A stretch of DNA of 18,836 bases from an uncultured Bacillota bacterium (GCA_937967955.1 CALBUB010000115.1:1-18836); one strand, 5' to 3'; shown: positions 1 through 8,103, numbered from the stretch's first letter. Numbers and translations are program-made. Notes: generated by a model from the letters alone, not told the origin.

Positions 1-54
1 GACTGGCATTTAATCACCAGAGAATCCCCTGACTTTAGTCATGGGGAGTGTCAA
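1..54 (+). mobile_element. Right end of an IS200/IS605-type element (remnant or window-truncated)
   Basis: A hairpin at 26-46 (CCCC pairing with GGGG, extended by TGAC/GTCA around a TTTA loop with one bulged T) is followed by GAGTGTCAA. This arrangement, with a subterminal hairpin just inside a TCAA cleavage site, is typical of right ends of IS200/IS605 elements that carry tnpB, where the same stretch also forms part of the guide RNA scaffold. The element itself (tnpA/tnpB) would lie left of the window. Nothing after 54 looks like transposon sequence. The identification rests on pattern memory of these ends, not on a coding region. Confidence 0.55.
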
Positions 55-153
55 GGGAAAGCTCAGGAAATAATCAATAGTTATGGGGGAAATATAAAGG
101 AAGAACCAATAGCATATCTATATTCACTGCTTTTTCTTATGATGTTTAAATAA
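55..153 (+). pseudogene. C-terminal fragment of an unrecognised gene next to the IS end
   Basis: Frame 1 is open from the window start to a TAA at 151-153. After the presumed IS junction it encodes about 32 residues, starting GKAQEIINSYGG and ending with a hydrophobic run SLLFLMMFK. It could be the tail of a gene split by the element, or an open frame by chance. I do not recognise the family. No start codon or ribosome binding site is visible in the window. The frame also runs through the IS end, so read-through from an intact transposon-borne or fused frame cannot be excluded. Confidence 0.3.
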
Positions 154-168
154 TTTTTCAAAAAGCTG

Positions 169-196
169 TTTACTTTTAAATAAACTATGGTATATT
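169..196 (+). promoter_or_regulatory. Candidate sigma-A promoter of the cysK-cysE T-box transcript
   Basis: TTTACT at 169-174 and TATATT at 191-196 are separated by 16 bp. This puts the transcript start near 203, just ahead of the T-box stem I region. The match is moderate. Confidence 0.45.
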
Positions 197-202
197 TAAA
201 TG

Positions 203-488
203 TAAAGCAAATACTTATAAAGGCAATGAAGTGGTAAAGTAGAATATAGGATGTATCCCAGAGAGGATTCCATTTGGTGGGAGGAATCCATACTACTATA
301 TTCGAAGTGCGCCACAGAGCCTTGGGTCGAAATTATAGTAGACCTAAACGGGAGTTCCCGTTATAGAACTAGAGTATGTTAGTACTCGAAAAGAGATGGG
401 ACTTTTATGTCCTAAGCAGAGTGGAACCGCGAAAGGTGTAACCTTTTGCCTCTGTATGTTATATACATGAGGTAAAAGGTTTTTTTAT
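203..488 (+). promoter_or_regulatory. T-box leader, tRNA-Cys responsive
   Basis: This untranslated leader carries the T-box core AGAGTGGAACCGCG at 418-431 and ends in an intrinsic terminator before cysK. The specifier reads TGC (Cys) at 308-310 in a GAAG-codon-GCC context, and a GGTGGGAGG loop motif lies upstream in stem I. The variable base of the UGGN bulge is A (422-425 TGGA), which pairs with the U73 discriminator typical of tRNA-Cys. So specifier, bulge and downstream gene all agree. By the known mechanism, uncharged tRNA-Cys stabilises the antiterminator and turns on cysK-cysE when cysteine is short. The exact 5' end is estimated. Confidence 0.9.
440..488 (+). terminator. T-box-controlled terminator ahead of cysK
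   Basis: AACCTTTTGCCTC pairs with GAGGTAAAAGGTT, with an apical TGTATGTTATATACA extension, and is followed by a run of T. It competes with the antiterminator that contains the T-box core. Confidence 0.85.
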
Positions 489-535
489 TTGTATTTTTGC
501 TAGCAATAAAAAAATAAATAGTGGAGGTAATAGTA

Positions 536-1453
536 ATGAAGTATTCAAGTATTTATGAAACTATTGGTAAAACACCTTTAATTAAACTAAATAATTTAAC
601 AGATGAAAGTATGGCTGATGTATACGTTAAAGTAGAAGCTTTTAATCCAGCTGGTAGTGTTAAGGATAGGCCAGCTTTATATATGATAAAAGATGCAGAA
701 GAAAAAGGAATTCTTCAAAAGGGTGGAACAATTATAGAGCCTACAAGTGGAAATACTGGAATAGCTCTTTCTATGATTGGAGCTGCAAGAGGCTACAAGG
801 TAATTATAGTAATGCCTGATACTATGAGTATTGAAAGAAGAAAGCTTATGAAAGCATATGGAGCAGAGCTAATTCTAACAGAAGGCAAATATGGTATGCA
901 GGGAGCGGTAGATAAAGCTTTAGAATTAAAGGAAAAGCATGGCTATTTTATGCCTAACCAGTTTGAAAATCCTGCCAACGTGAAAGCCCATTATGAAACT
1001 ACTGGGGTAGAAATATTAGAAGCTATGGGAGGAAGTTTTGATGCCTTTGTTGCAGGAGTAGGCACAGGAGGAACTGTTACAGGTGTAGGAAGAAGGTTAA
1101 AAGAAGCAAATCCAGCTGCCTTAGTGATGGCAGTAGAGCCAAAGAGCTCTCCACTACTTTCTGAAGGAAAGGCAGGAAGCCATAAAATACAAGGAATAGG
1201 GGCAAATTTTGTACCTAGCATATTGGATAGGGACCTATTAGATGGAATAATAGCTGTAGAAGATGAAGATGCTATGAAAACGGCAAGGCTAATTGGAGCT
1301 AGTGAAGGAATATTCTGCGGCATATCTTCTGGAGCAAATGTATTTGCAGCTATTGAAATTGCTAAAAAATTAGGAAAGGGCAAAAAAGTAGTTACAGTGC
1401 TGCCTGATACTGGCGAAAGATATCTATCTACAGCATTATTTGTTGGAGAGTGA
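536..1453 (+). CDS. cysK: Cysteine synthase (O-acetylserine sulfhydrylase)
   Basis: A PLP enzyme of the fold-type II family that makes L-cysteine from O-acetyl-L-serine and sulfide in the cytosol. The 305-residue protein is the usual length. Lys43 in NPAGSVKDRP is the expected Schiff-base lysine, PTSGNTG (69-75) binds the substrate carboxylate, and GTGGT (176-180) is the PLP phosphate loop. QFENPAN at 142-148 and SSGAN near the C-terminus are also conserved. The frame extends upstream to a GTG at 521, but that GTG overlaps the ribosome binding site GGAGG (523-527). The ATG at 536 lies 8 bases behind that site and gives the standard N-terminus MKYSSIYETIGKTPL. It is the first gene of a two-gene operon with cysE, 4 bases apart, under the tRNA-Cys T-box. 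Family assignment is firm; cystathionine beta-synthase-like relatives are longer. Confidence 0.96.
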   Translation: MKYSSIYETIGKTPLIKLNNLTDESMADVYVKVEAFNPAGSVKDRPALYMIKDAEEKGILQKGGTIIEPTSGNTGIALSMIGAARGYKVIIVMPDTMSIERRKLMKAYGAELILTEGKYGMQGAVDKALELKEKHGYFMPNQFENPANVKAHYETTGVEILEAMGGSFDAFVAGVGTGGTVTGVGRRLKEANPAALVMAVEPKSSPLLSEGKAGSHKIQGIGANFVPSILDRDLLDGIIAVEDEDAMKTARLIGASEGIFCGISSGANVFAAIEIAKKLGKGKKVVTVLPDTGERYLSTALFVGE

Positions 1454-1457
1454 TACT

Positions 1458-2006
1458 ATGTTTTTTAAAATGATAATAGAGGAAGCAAGGAATATATTAA
1501 GGAAGGATCCAGCAGCTAAAAATTTACTTGAAGTATTACTTTGCTATCCCGGTTTAAAGGCAATAATTTACCATAGAATAAGCCATAAGCTGTATAAAAA
1601 GAAAAAATATACCCTAGCAAGAATTATCTCTCAAAGGGCAAGGAGGATAACAGGTATAGAAATCCATCCAGGGGCAAAAATAGGTAAAAACCTATTTATT
1701 GATCATGGCATGGGGATAGTTATAGGAGAAACTGCAGAAATTGGAGACAATGTGACCCTGTATCATGGCGTAACCCTTGGAGGAATTGGAGGAGAGCCTA
1801 ATAAGAAGCGCCATCCTACTGTAGAAGATGATGTGATGATAGGGGCTGGAGCAAAAGTCTTAGGTCCTATAACCATAGGAAAAGGAGCTAAAATAGGAGC
1901 AAATGCTGTAGTATTAGATGATGTACCCCCATATACTACTGTAGTAGGTATACCTGCTAAGGTAGTTAAGAGTAATAAAAGAGACTATATAATGTATGTC
2001 ATATAA
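1458..2006 (+). CDS. cysE: Serine O-acetyltransferase
   Basis: Transfers acetyl from acetyl-CoA to L-serine, giving O-acetylserine, the substrate of the adjacent cysteine synthase. The 182-residue protein has a short helical N-terminus (about 1-65) and then a left-handed beta-helix of hexapeptide repeats (about 66-170). The conserved catalytic region GIEIHPGA (66-73) and IDHGMG (81-86) is present, as are GVTLGG and the closing VVGIPAKVV. It lacks the longer N-terminal helical domain of enterobacterial CysE, as is common in Firmicutes. The ATG at 1458 is chosen because GGAGAG (1445-1450, inside the end of cysK) is 7 bases away. A TTG 18 bases upstream is in frame but has no proper site. The tight spacing suggests translational coupling with cysK. 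No terminator is evident behind it; the trpS promoter follows almost at once. Confidence 0.94.
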   Translation: MFFKMIIEEARNILRKDPAAKNLLEVLLCYPGLKAIIYHRISHKLYKKKKYTLARIISQRARRITGIEIHPGAKIGKNLFIDHGMGIVIGETAEIGDNVTLYHGVTLGGIGGEPNKKRHPTVEDDVMIGAGAKVLGPITIGKGAKIGANAVVLDDVPPYTTVVGIPAKVVKSNKRDYIMYVI

Positions 2007-2016
2007 TAGATGGATA

Positions 2017-2044
2017 TTTACAATTAATAAAAATATTGTATAAT
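2017..2044 (+). promoter_or_regulatory. Sigma-A promoter of the trpS T-box transcript
   Basis: TTTACA at 2017-2022 and a perfect TATAAT at 2039-2044 with 16-bp spacing. It starts 11 bases after the cysE stop. Predicted start of RNA is near 2051. Confidence 0.75.
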
Positions 2045-2050
2045 AGTTAA

Positions 2051-2308
2051 TATAATAATAGTAGAATAGAATAAGGAAAAAGCTATGATCAAGACTAGTA
2101 GGCATAATAAAGGTCTATAGCGAGTCAGGGATGGTGGAAGCCTGATGACACTATTATGCTGAATGGACTTGAGAGCTAATATCTGAAATTTAGTAGGATA
2201 TTAGGGCTAATCTCCCTTAAAGGATTTAAAGTGGGCTTTAGTCCAATCGGAGTGGCACCGCGGAAGTAACCCTTTCGTCTCTGTTTTTTGAGATGGAGGG
2301 GTTTTTTA
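2051..2308 (+). promoter_or_regulatory. T-box leader, tRNA-Trp responsive
   Basis: The leader has stem I with the GATGGTGGAAGCC loop motif, a specifier TGG (Trp) at 2164-2166 in the classic GAA-codon-AC context, and the T-box core GGAGTGGCACCGCGG at 2249-2263. It ends in a terminator before trpS. The UGGN bulge base is C (2253-2256 TGGC), matching the G73 discriminator of tRNA-Trp. It accounts for nearly all of the 337-base gap between cysE and trpS. Confidence 0.92.
2268..2308 (+). terminator. T-box-controlled terminator ahead of trpS
   Basis: AACCCTTTCGTCTC pairs with GAGATGGAGGGGTT and is followed by a T run at 2301-2307. Confidence 0.85.
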
Positions 2309-2343
2309 TTAAAGGAAGTAATATTTAGAATTAGGATGGGGGT

Positions 2344-3342
2344 ATGTTAATGGAAAGAAAAGTAGTATTCAGTGGAGTTCAACCTTCAGGCAGTTTAACT
2401 ATAGGAAATTATATAGGTGCTATTAAGAATTGGATTTCTTTACAGGATGAATATGATTGTTATTACTCAATAGTTGATTTGCATGCTATCACAGTACCTC
2501 AAGTTCCGAAAGATTTGAGAAGGAGTACTTTAGAAGTATTAGCCTTATACCTAGCTTGTGGCCTAGATCCAGAAAAGAGCACTATATTTATACAGTCTCA
2601 TGTACCAGCCCATGCTGAACTGGCCTGGGTATTAAATACTATGTCTTATATGGGGCAATTAAGCAGAATGACCCAGTATAAGGATAAATCAAAAAAATTA
2701 GGGGAAAGTGTAAATGCAGGACTATTCACATATCCAGTGCTTATGGCAGCAGATATACTCTTATACCAAGCAGATTTAGTGCCTGTAGGAGAAGACCAAA
2801 AACAACACTTGGAGCTTGCTAGAGACTTAGCAGAAAGGTTCAATAATCGATATAGTCCTACTTTTAAGATTCCAGAGCCTTTGATCAAAAAAGAAGGGGC
2901 AAGAATAATGAGCCTTCAGGATCCAACTAAGAAAATGTCTAAATCCGATGAAAATGAAAATGCCTATATACTCATACTAGATAAACCTGATGACATAAGG
3001 AGAAAGGTAAAAAGAGCAGTAACCGATTCTATTGGGGAAGTAAAATATAGGGAAGAACAGCCAGGCATTATGAACCTAATGACTATTTATTCAGTTTTCA
3101 GCGGTTGTTCTATGGAGGAAATAGAGAAAAGATATGAAGGCAAAGGCTATAAAGAATTTAAAGAGGATTTAGCAGAAATAATAATAGAAGGCTTGGCTCC
3201 AATACAGGAAAAATATAGGGAGTATATGGCAAACAAGGATTTTCTTGAGAGGGTATACAAACAGGGGGCAGAAAAGGCTAATTATGTATCAAATAAGACA
3301 TTACGAAAAGTATATAAAAAAGTGGGCTTTGTTGCTAGGTAG
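2344..3342 (+). CDS. trpS: Tryptophanyl-tRNA synthetase
   Basis: Charges tRNA-Trp with tryptophan (class I synthetase, cytosolic dimer). The HIGH-type motif appears as TIGN (residues 19-22) and the second signature is KMSKS at 197-201. GEDQKQH and the PVLMAADILLYQ segment are also typical. At 332 residues it has the normal length for bacterial TrpRS. Two starts are possible: ATG 2344, with AGGA 7 bases upstream, and ATG 2350, with GGGGG 7 bases upstream, which gives MERKVVFSG and fits the usual N-terminus slightly better. The gene is monocistronic, sits behind a tRNA-Trp T-box and is closed by a terminator, so its expression should track tRNA-Trp charging. It is not linked to trp biosynthesis genes here. 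Confidence 0.96.
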   Translation: MLMERKVVFSGVQPSGSLTIGNYIGAIKNWISLQDEYDCYYSIVDLHAITVPQVPKDLRRSTLEVLALYLACGLDPEKSTIFIQSHVPAHAELAWVLNTMSYMGQLSRMTQYKDKSKKLGESVNAGLFTYPVLMAADILLYQADLVPVGEDQKQHLELARDLAERFNNRYSPTFKIPEPLIKKEGARIMSLQDPTKKMSKSDENENAYILILDKPDDIRRKVKRAVTDSIGEVKYREEQPGIMNLMTIYSVFSGCSMEEIEKRYEGKGYKEFKEDLAEIIIEGLAPIQEKYREYMANKDFLERVYKQGAEKANYVSNKTLRKVYKKVGFVAR

Positions 3343-3358
3343 CTTTATAGACATAATT

Positions 3359-3400
3359 AAAAGCATATGATAAAGAAGCAATCTTTATCATATGCTTTTT
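3359..3400. terminator. Bidirectional terminator between trpS and the solute-binding protein gene
   Basis: A 17-bp perfect stem (3359-3375 with 3383-3399, arms AAAAGCATATGATAAAG and its complement) with a short loop and T/A runs on both sides lies between two convergent genes. It can serve both strands. Confidence 0.85.
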
Positions 3401-3461
3401 ATACCTAAATATTTCTTAACTTATGTAGTTTTTATACTTTATCTTTTGTTTAAGAACCTAC

Positions 3462-4487
3462 TTATTTAACTTCATCTAATTTTACATTTTTGATGGCTTC
3501 TTCTGCAAAGGTTGTTGTTACTATCTTATCGTACTCTGGTCTTTTATCTAATTCTCCTGCCATTTCCATTATATCCATCATGTGATTTAGTCCTTCTTCA
3601 GATATAACTGGTTCTGGCTTCCAGCTGTCTTGGTTTTTATATCTATCGATTAAGGATATTAATACTTCATCCTCCACATCTGGGAAGAAAGGTTTTACCA
3701 CTTCAGCTATTTCTTCAGTATTGTGGTTTTGTACCCAGAGCATACCCTTATATAGGGCATTTGTAAAGGCTTGAATTAATTCTGGCTCCTTTTCTATGGT
3801 GCTCTTTAGGGCTGAATAGCATGTATATGGGATATAGCCTCCTTCAACTCCCACAGAAGCTACCACATATCCTTTACCTTCCTTCTCAAGGCTAGAAGCT
3901 ACAGGTTCGAAAAGGGTAACATAGTCTCCTTCTCCCCCTACAAAAGCTCCTGCAAGCACATCAAACTGTACATCTGTTCTTAGGTTTACATCAACACCTG
4001 GAGTTAAGCCATTCTTTTTAACAACATATTCTAAAGTCATATAGGGCATTCCGCCTTTTCTACCACCAAGAACCTCTTTACCTTTAAGTTTTTCCCAGGT
4101 AAAATTAGGATCTGGCTCCCTTGCAACTAAGAATTGACCGTCCCTTTGGGTTAGTTGTGCAAAGTTGATGGCATAGTCTTCTCTTCCTTCATTGTATACA
4201 TAGATAGATGCTTCTGGTCCCATAAAGCCTATGTCAGCATCCTTGCTTAATAGGGCTGCCATAACCTTATCTGCTCCTTTTCCGTCTATAAGTTCAATTT
4301 CTAAGCCTTCTTCTTCAAAAAAGCCTAAGCCTATAGCTACATATTGGGGGGTATAAAATAAGGAGTGGGTTACTTCTACCAATCTAACTTTTCTTAAATC
4401 TTCTTCTTTTTGACAGCCAACTGCAATAATACTCAGCACAATTGTCAACAATAAAATAATGGAAAAGATCCTAAAACCCTTTGACAT
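3462..4487 (-). CDS. ABC transporter substrate-binding lipoprotein, NMT1/SsuA-like
   Basis: Predicted extracellular, membrane-anchored solute receptor of an ABC importer. It has a basic N-terminus, a hydrophobic segment (about 7-24) and a lipobox ending AVGC with the lipidated Cys at 25. The rest looks like the NMT1/THI5-SsuA-type periplasmic fold: a THSLFYTPQYVAIGLGFFEEEGLE start, the ADIGFMGPE pocket segment and LKGKEVLGGRKGG. Such proteins bind taurine or other sulfonates, nitrate, or thiamine and riboflavin precursors; the ligand cannot be told from sequence. The ATG at 4485-4487 is preceded by AGGGTGAT. Unusually, no permease or ATPase gene adjoins it: it stands alone between trpS (convergent) and pgsA (divergent). 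It may share a transporter encoded elsewhere. The proximity to cysK-cysE, on the other side of trpS, makes a sulfonate ligand conceivable, but that is weak inference. Confidence 0.85.
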   Translation of the reverse strand: MSKGFRIFSIILLLTIVLSIIAVGCQKEEDLRKVRLVEVTHSLFYTPQYVAIGLGFFEEEGLEIELIDGKGADKVMAALLSKDADIGFMGPEASIYVYNEGREDYAINFAQLTQRDGQFLVAREPDPNFTWEKLKGKEVLGGRKGGMPYMTLEYVVKKNGLTPGVDVNLRTDVQFDVLAGAFVGGEGDYVTLFEPVASSLEKEGKGYVVASVGVEGGYIPYTCYSALKSTIEKEPELIQAFTNALYKGMLWVQNHNTEEIAEVVKPFFPDVEDEVLISLIDRYKNQDSWKPEPVISEEGLNHMMDIMEMAGELDKRPEYDKIVTTTFAEEAIKNVKLDEVK

Positions 4488-4596
4488 ATTATCACCCTTA
4501 TAATATTATAAAAATAATGGTAGCTTTATTAGCTATAATATTCTTACTAGCTGAATTGGTTACTAAATAAAATCTATTTCAGAAAGAGGGTTTAGA

Positions 4597-5133
4597 GTGA
4601 ATATACCTAATATACTCACTATAATAAGAATCATATTAATTCCTGTATATCTTTATATTTTCTATAATCTAGAAAATATATTTTATGCAGGCTTAATTTT
4701 TGCACTAGCAGGACTAACAGATGCTTTAGATGGTAGAATTGCAAGAAAGTATAATATGACCTCCAAATTAGGGGCAGCCTTAGATCCACTAGCAGATAAG
4801 CTGATGACTTTTGCAGTACTTATTAGCTTTACATCAATAGATTTAATACCCTTGTGGGTTGTAATGATACTGGGAATTAAAGAGGTTCTAATGATTTTAG
4901 GTGGCATTATACTGTATCTTTTTAAAGAAAAAAGGGTTCTTCCGTCCAACAAATTTGGCAAGGCGGCTACGGTTTCTTTCTATATAACCATTTCTGCTAT
5001 AGTATTGATGATTCCTTTTCCAAATCTTATAAAATTGTTGATTATTATTACCGTATCCTTAAACATAATAGCTTTTCTTAATTACTTTAGAATTTTTCTT
5101 TTCAGTAATGGGGATGAAGAATTTATCAGGTAA
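4597..5133 (+). CDS. pgsA: CDP-diacylglycerol--glycerol-3-phosphate 3-phosphatidyltransferase
   Basis: Integral membrane enzyme that makes phosphatidylglycerol phosphate from CDP-diacylglycerol and glycerol-3-phosphate, the committed step to anionic phospholipids. The CDP-alcohol phosphotransferase signature is complete: D42, D45-G46, A49-R50, G59, D63 and D67 in the DxxDGxxAR-x8-GxxxDxxxD spacing. The 178-residue protein has about five hydrophobic segments and the typical N-terminus MNIPNILTIIRI. It starts at GTG 4597, with AAAGAGGG six bases upstream. The family also contains phosphatidylserine and cardiolipin synthases, but length and N-terminus favour PgsA. Its stop lies two bases before the -35 box of the valS promoter, and I see no separate terminator; the terminator of the Val T-box may also end this transcript. 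Confidence 0.92.
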   Translation: MNIPNILTIIRIILIPVYLYIFYNLENIFYAGLIFALAGLTDALDGRIARKYNMTSKLGAALDPLADKLMTFAVLISFTSIDLIPLWVVMILGIKEVLMILGGIILYLFKEKRVLPSNKFGKAATVSFYITISAIVLMIPFPNLIKLLIIITVSLNIIAFLNYFRIFLFSNGDEEFIR

Positions 5134-5135
5134 TG

Positions 5136-5164
5136 TTGACTTTATATTTTGATAAATGTATAAT
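5136..5164 (+). promoter_or_regulatory. Sigma-A promoter of the valS-folC transcript
   Basis: TTGACT (5136-5141) and TATAAT (5159-5164) with the ideal 17-bp spacer. Expected RNA start is near 5171. Confidence 0.85.
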
Positions 5165-5170
5165 AATGGA

Positions 5171-5416
5171 TAACAATTTCATAATTGGCTATGAAGAAGA
5201 GGAGTAAGTAAACAACCTATACAGAGAGAAAAGCCCACAGGCTGAAAGGCTTTTCTAGGCAATGTTTACTGAAGGTAGCTTCTGAGCCTTTAAGCTGAAA
5301 TTTTAGTAGGCTTAAACGGTAGAACCGTTATATTCTATGAGTGCCATAGTTATCTATGGAAGCAAGGTGGTACCGCGGATTATACCTTCGCCCTTGATTA
5401 GGTGCGAAGGTTTTTT
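5171..5416 (+). promoter_or_regulatory. T-box leader, tRNA-Val responsive
   Basis: The specifier reads GTA (Val) at 5275-5277 in the context GAAG-codon-GCT. The T-box core AAGGTGGTACCGCGG lies at 5364-5378, and a terminator precedes valS. The UGGN bulge base is T (5368-5371 TGGT), matching the A73 discriminator of tRNA-Val. The leader fills almost all of the gap between pgsA and valS. Confidence 0.92.
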
Positions 5417-5418
5417 AA
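5384..5418 (+). terminator. T-box-controlled terminator ahead of valS
   Basis: ACCTTCGC pairs with GCGAAGGT and is followed by six T (5411-5416). Confidence 0.85.
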
Positions 5419-5451
5419 TTGGAACACAATGGAGAAAGGGAGGAACAGATC

Positions 5452-8103
5452 ATGACAAAGAACTTAGCTAAAACCTACAACCCGAAAGAGTTTGAAGATA
5501 GGATTTATAAATTTTGGATGGATAAGGGCTATTTTAGAGCTAGAGTAAATAAGGATAAAAAACCCTTTACTATTATGATGCCTCCACCAAATGTTACTGG
5601 AAACCTTCATATGGGCCATGCTTTAAACAACACTATACAAGATATACTAATAAGATGGAAGCGTATGGAAGGCTATGAAGCCTTGTGGCAGCCTGGTACA
5701 GACCATGCCAGCATTTCAACAGAGGCAAAAGTAGTTGAAAAGTTAAAGAATGAAGGGAAAACTAAGGAAGAGCTAGGAAGAGAAGGCTTCTTAAAAGAAG
5801 CATGGGCATGGACAGAAAAATATGGAGGAAATATAAATAATCAGCTTAAAAAACTAGGGGTATCTTGCGATTGGGAAAGGGAAAGGTTTACTCTAGATGA
5901 AGGACTAAGCTATGCGGTAGAGGAAGTATTTATTAGGCTATATGACAAAGGATTAATATATAGAGGAAATAGGATAATAAACTGGTGTCCTAATTGTAAA
6001 ACAGCTATTTCTGACGCTGAAGTGGAGCATGAAGAGAAAGAGGGAAGTCTATGGCATATAAAATATCCAATTAAAGATGAAGATAGATTCATAACTATAG
6101 CTACTACTAGGCCAGAAACTATGTTAGGAGACTTAGCTATAGCGGTAAATCCAGAAGATGATAGGTATAAGGATTTAATTGGAAAAATGGCCATTCTTCC
6201 TCTAGTAAATAGAGAAATCCCAATAATAGCAGATGAATATGTGGATATGGAATTTGGTACTGGAGCAGTTAAAATAACTCCATCCCACGATCCTAATGAC
6301 TTTGAAGTAGGAGCTAGACACAATCTTGGCCAGCTGAAGATAATGAATGATGATGGTACTATAAATGAAAATGGTGGAGTGTATGCAGGTTTAGATAGAT
6401 ATGAAGCTAGGAAGAAGATAGTGGAGGACCTAAAGACACAAGGTTATTTAGTTGAAGAAAAGAAACACTTACACAGTGTAGGCCATTGTGAAAGATGTAA
6501 AACTACAGTGGAACCAATTATATCTAAACAGTGGTTTGTAAAGATGGAGCCCTTAGCAAAACCAGCCTTAGATGCTTATAGGGAAGGAAAGCTTAGATTC
6601 ATACCTGAAAGGTTTGGTAAGATATATGTCCATTGGCTAGAAAATATTAAAGACTGGTGTATTTCAAGGCAGCTTTGGTGGGGACACAGATTGCCTGTTT
6701 ACTATTGTAACCATTGTGGTGAGATAATGGTTACAAGAACAAAGCCTGAAAGCTGTAGTAAATGTGGAAGTAAAGATATATATCAGGACCCAGATACATT
6801 AGATACATGGTTTTCATCTGCCTTGTGGCCCTTCTCTACATTAGGCTGGCCTGAGGAGAATGAAGACTTAAATTACTTCTTCCCAACAGATGTGTTGGTT
6901 ACTGGTTACGACATTATATTCTTCTGGGTTATAAGGATGGTATTTTCAAGTATTGAACAGACGGGTAAAGTTCCTTTTAAAGATGTATTCTTAACAGGCT
7001 TAGTAAGGGACTCCCTTGGAAGAAAGATGAGTAAATCTCTAGGTAATGGTATAGACCCACTAGATGTAATTGAGGAATATGGAGCAGATGCTTTAAGATT
7101 CACATTGGTTACAGGAAATACTCCTGGTAATGATATGCGTTTTTATATGGAAAGGGTAGAAGCCAATAGGAATTTTGCCAATAAATTATGGAATGCTACT
7201 AGATTTGTATTGATGAATTTAGATGAGGCTGTTGCTACTGAAAAGATTGATAGGGCCCTATTGGAAGAAGAGGATAAGTGGATCATTTCAAGATGCAATA
7301 CAGTAATAAAAGAGGTAACCAATAATCTGGAGAAATATGAAATAGGTATAGCAGCTCAAAACATATACGATTTCATATGGGATGAATACTGTGACTGGTA
7401 TATTGAGATGGTTAAACCTAGATTATATGGAGATAATATAGAAAGTAAGAAAACTGCTCAAAAAGTGCTTATATACGTATTAGAAAACATACTTAAACTA
7501 CTCCATCCTTTCATGCCCTTTATTACAGAAGAGATATGGAACCATTTACCTGATAGGGAGAAACCTCTTATAGTAAGTGATTGGCCAACATATAAGGAAG
7601 AAGATGAAAATAAAGAAGCAGAAAGAAAAATGAACTTTGTAATGAATGCTATAAAGGGCATTAGAAACGCTAGACAGGAAATGAATATACCACCATCTAA
7701 GAAAGCACAATTAATATTTGTAACTAAAGATGAAGATGTTAAAGGCTTAATAGACTATGGTAGAAGATATTTCATCAACCTAGCAAGTGCTGATAGTATT
7801 GTAATTAAAGATGATAAAGCCAATTTAGGGGATAATAATTTATCAGTTGTGCTAGATAGATGTGAAGTATTTATTCCATTGAAGGATTTAATAGACTTTG
7901 AAAAGGAAATAGAAAGGCTTGAAAAGGAGAAAGAAAAGCTAGAAGCAGAAATAAAAAGGGCAAAAGGTAAGCTTTCCAATGAAGGTTTTGTGAAAAAGGC
8001 CCCTGAACATATAGTTGAAAAAGAGAGAGAAAAGCTTCAAAAATATGAAAGTATGCTGGAAAAAGTATTACAAAGATTAGAGTCATTAAAGGATAGTAGG
8101 TAA
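5452..8103 (+). CDS. valS: Valyl-tRNA synthetase
   Basis: Charges tRNA-Val and proofreads misactivated threonine (class Ia synthetase). The HIGH motif is HMGH at residues 53-56 after PPPNVTGNL, the editing domain carries TTRPET at 218-223, and KMSKS is at 525-529. Cysteine pairs in NWCPNC, CERC and YYCNHC/CSKC resemble zinc knuckles seen in this family. Residues from about 810 to the end are strongly charged and heptad-like, matching the C-terminal coiled-coil arm that grips tRNA. The 883-residue length is normal. ATG 5452 sits eight bases after AAAGGGAGG (5435-5443); an in-frame TTG at 5419 falls at the end of the T-box terminator and would include the ribosome binding site, so it is rejected. 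folC follows 40 bases later with no terminator between, so the T-box should govern both. Confidence 0.97.
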   Translation: MTKNLAKTYNPKEFEDRIYKFWMDKGYFRARVNKDKKPFTIMMPPPNVTGNLHMGHALNNTIQDILIRWKRMEGYEALWQPGTDHASISTEAKVVEKLKNEGKTKEELGREGFLKEAWAWTEKYGGNINNQLKKLGVSCDWERERFTLDEGLSYAVEEVFIRLYDKGLIYRGNRIINWCPNCKTAISDAEVEHEEKEGSLWHIKYPIKDEDRFITIATTRPETMLGDLAIAVNPEDDRYKDLIGKMAILPLVNREIPIIADEYVDMEFGTGAVKITPSHDPNDFEVGARHNLGQLKIMNDDGTINENGGVYAGLDRYEARKKIVEDLKTQGYLVEEKKHLHSVGHCERCKTTVEPIISKQWFVKMEPLAKPALDAYREGKLRFIPERFGKIYVHWLENIKDWCISRQLWWGHRLPVYYCNHCGEIMVTRTKPESCSKCGSKDIYQDPDTLDTWFSSALWPFSTLGWPEENEDLNYFFPTDVLVTGYDIIFFWVIRMVFSSIEQTGKVPFKDVFLTGLVRDSLGRKMSKSLGNGIDPLDVIEEYGADALRFTLVTGNTPGNDMRFYMERVEANRNFANKLWNATRFVLMNLDEAVATEKIDRALLEEEDKWIISRCNTVIKEVTNNLEKYEIGIAAQNIYDFIWDEYCDWYIEMVKPRLYGDNIESKKTAQKVLIYVLENILKLLHPFMPFITEEIWNHLPDREKPLIVSDWPTYKEEDENKEAERKMNFVMNAIKGIRNARQEMNIPPSKKAQLIFVTKDEDVKGLIDYGRRYFINLASADSIVIKDDKANLGDNNLSVVLDRCEVFIPLKDLIDFEKEIERLEKEKEKLEAEIKRAKGKLSNEGFVKKAPEHIVEKEREKLQKYESMLEKVLQRLESLKDSR

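Noticed and set aside
521..535. Upstream GTG start for cysK
   Set aside because: The GTG overlaps the ribosome binding site that serves ATG 536, and only the latter gives the family's normal N-terminus.
991..1383. Minus-strand open frame of 130 codons inside cysK
   Set aside because: It is an antisense shadow of a well-supported gene, with low-complexity composition and no ribosome binding site evidence.
5419..5451. Upstream TTG start for valS
   Set aside because: It lies at the end of the T-box terminator tail and would place the ribosome binding site inside the coding region.
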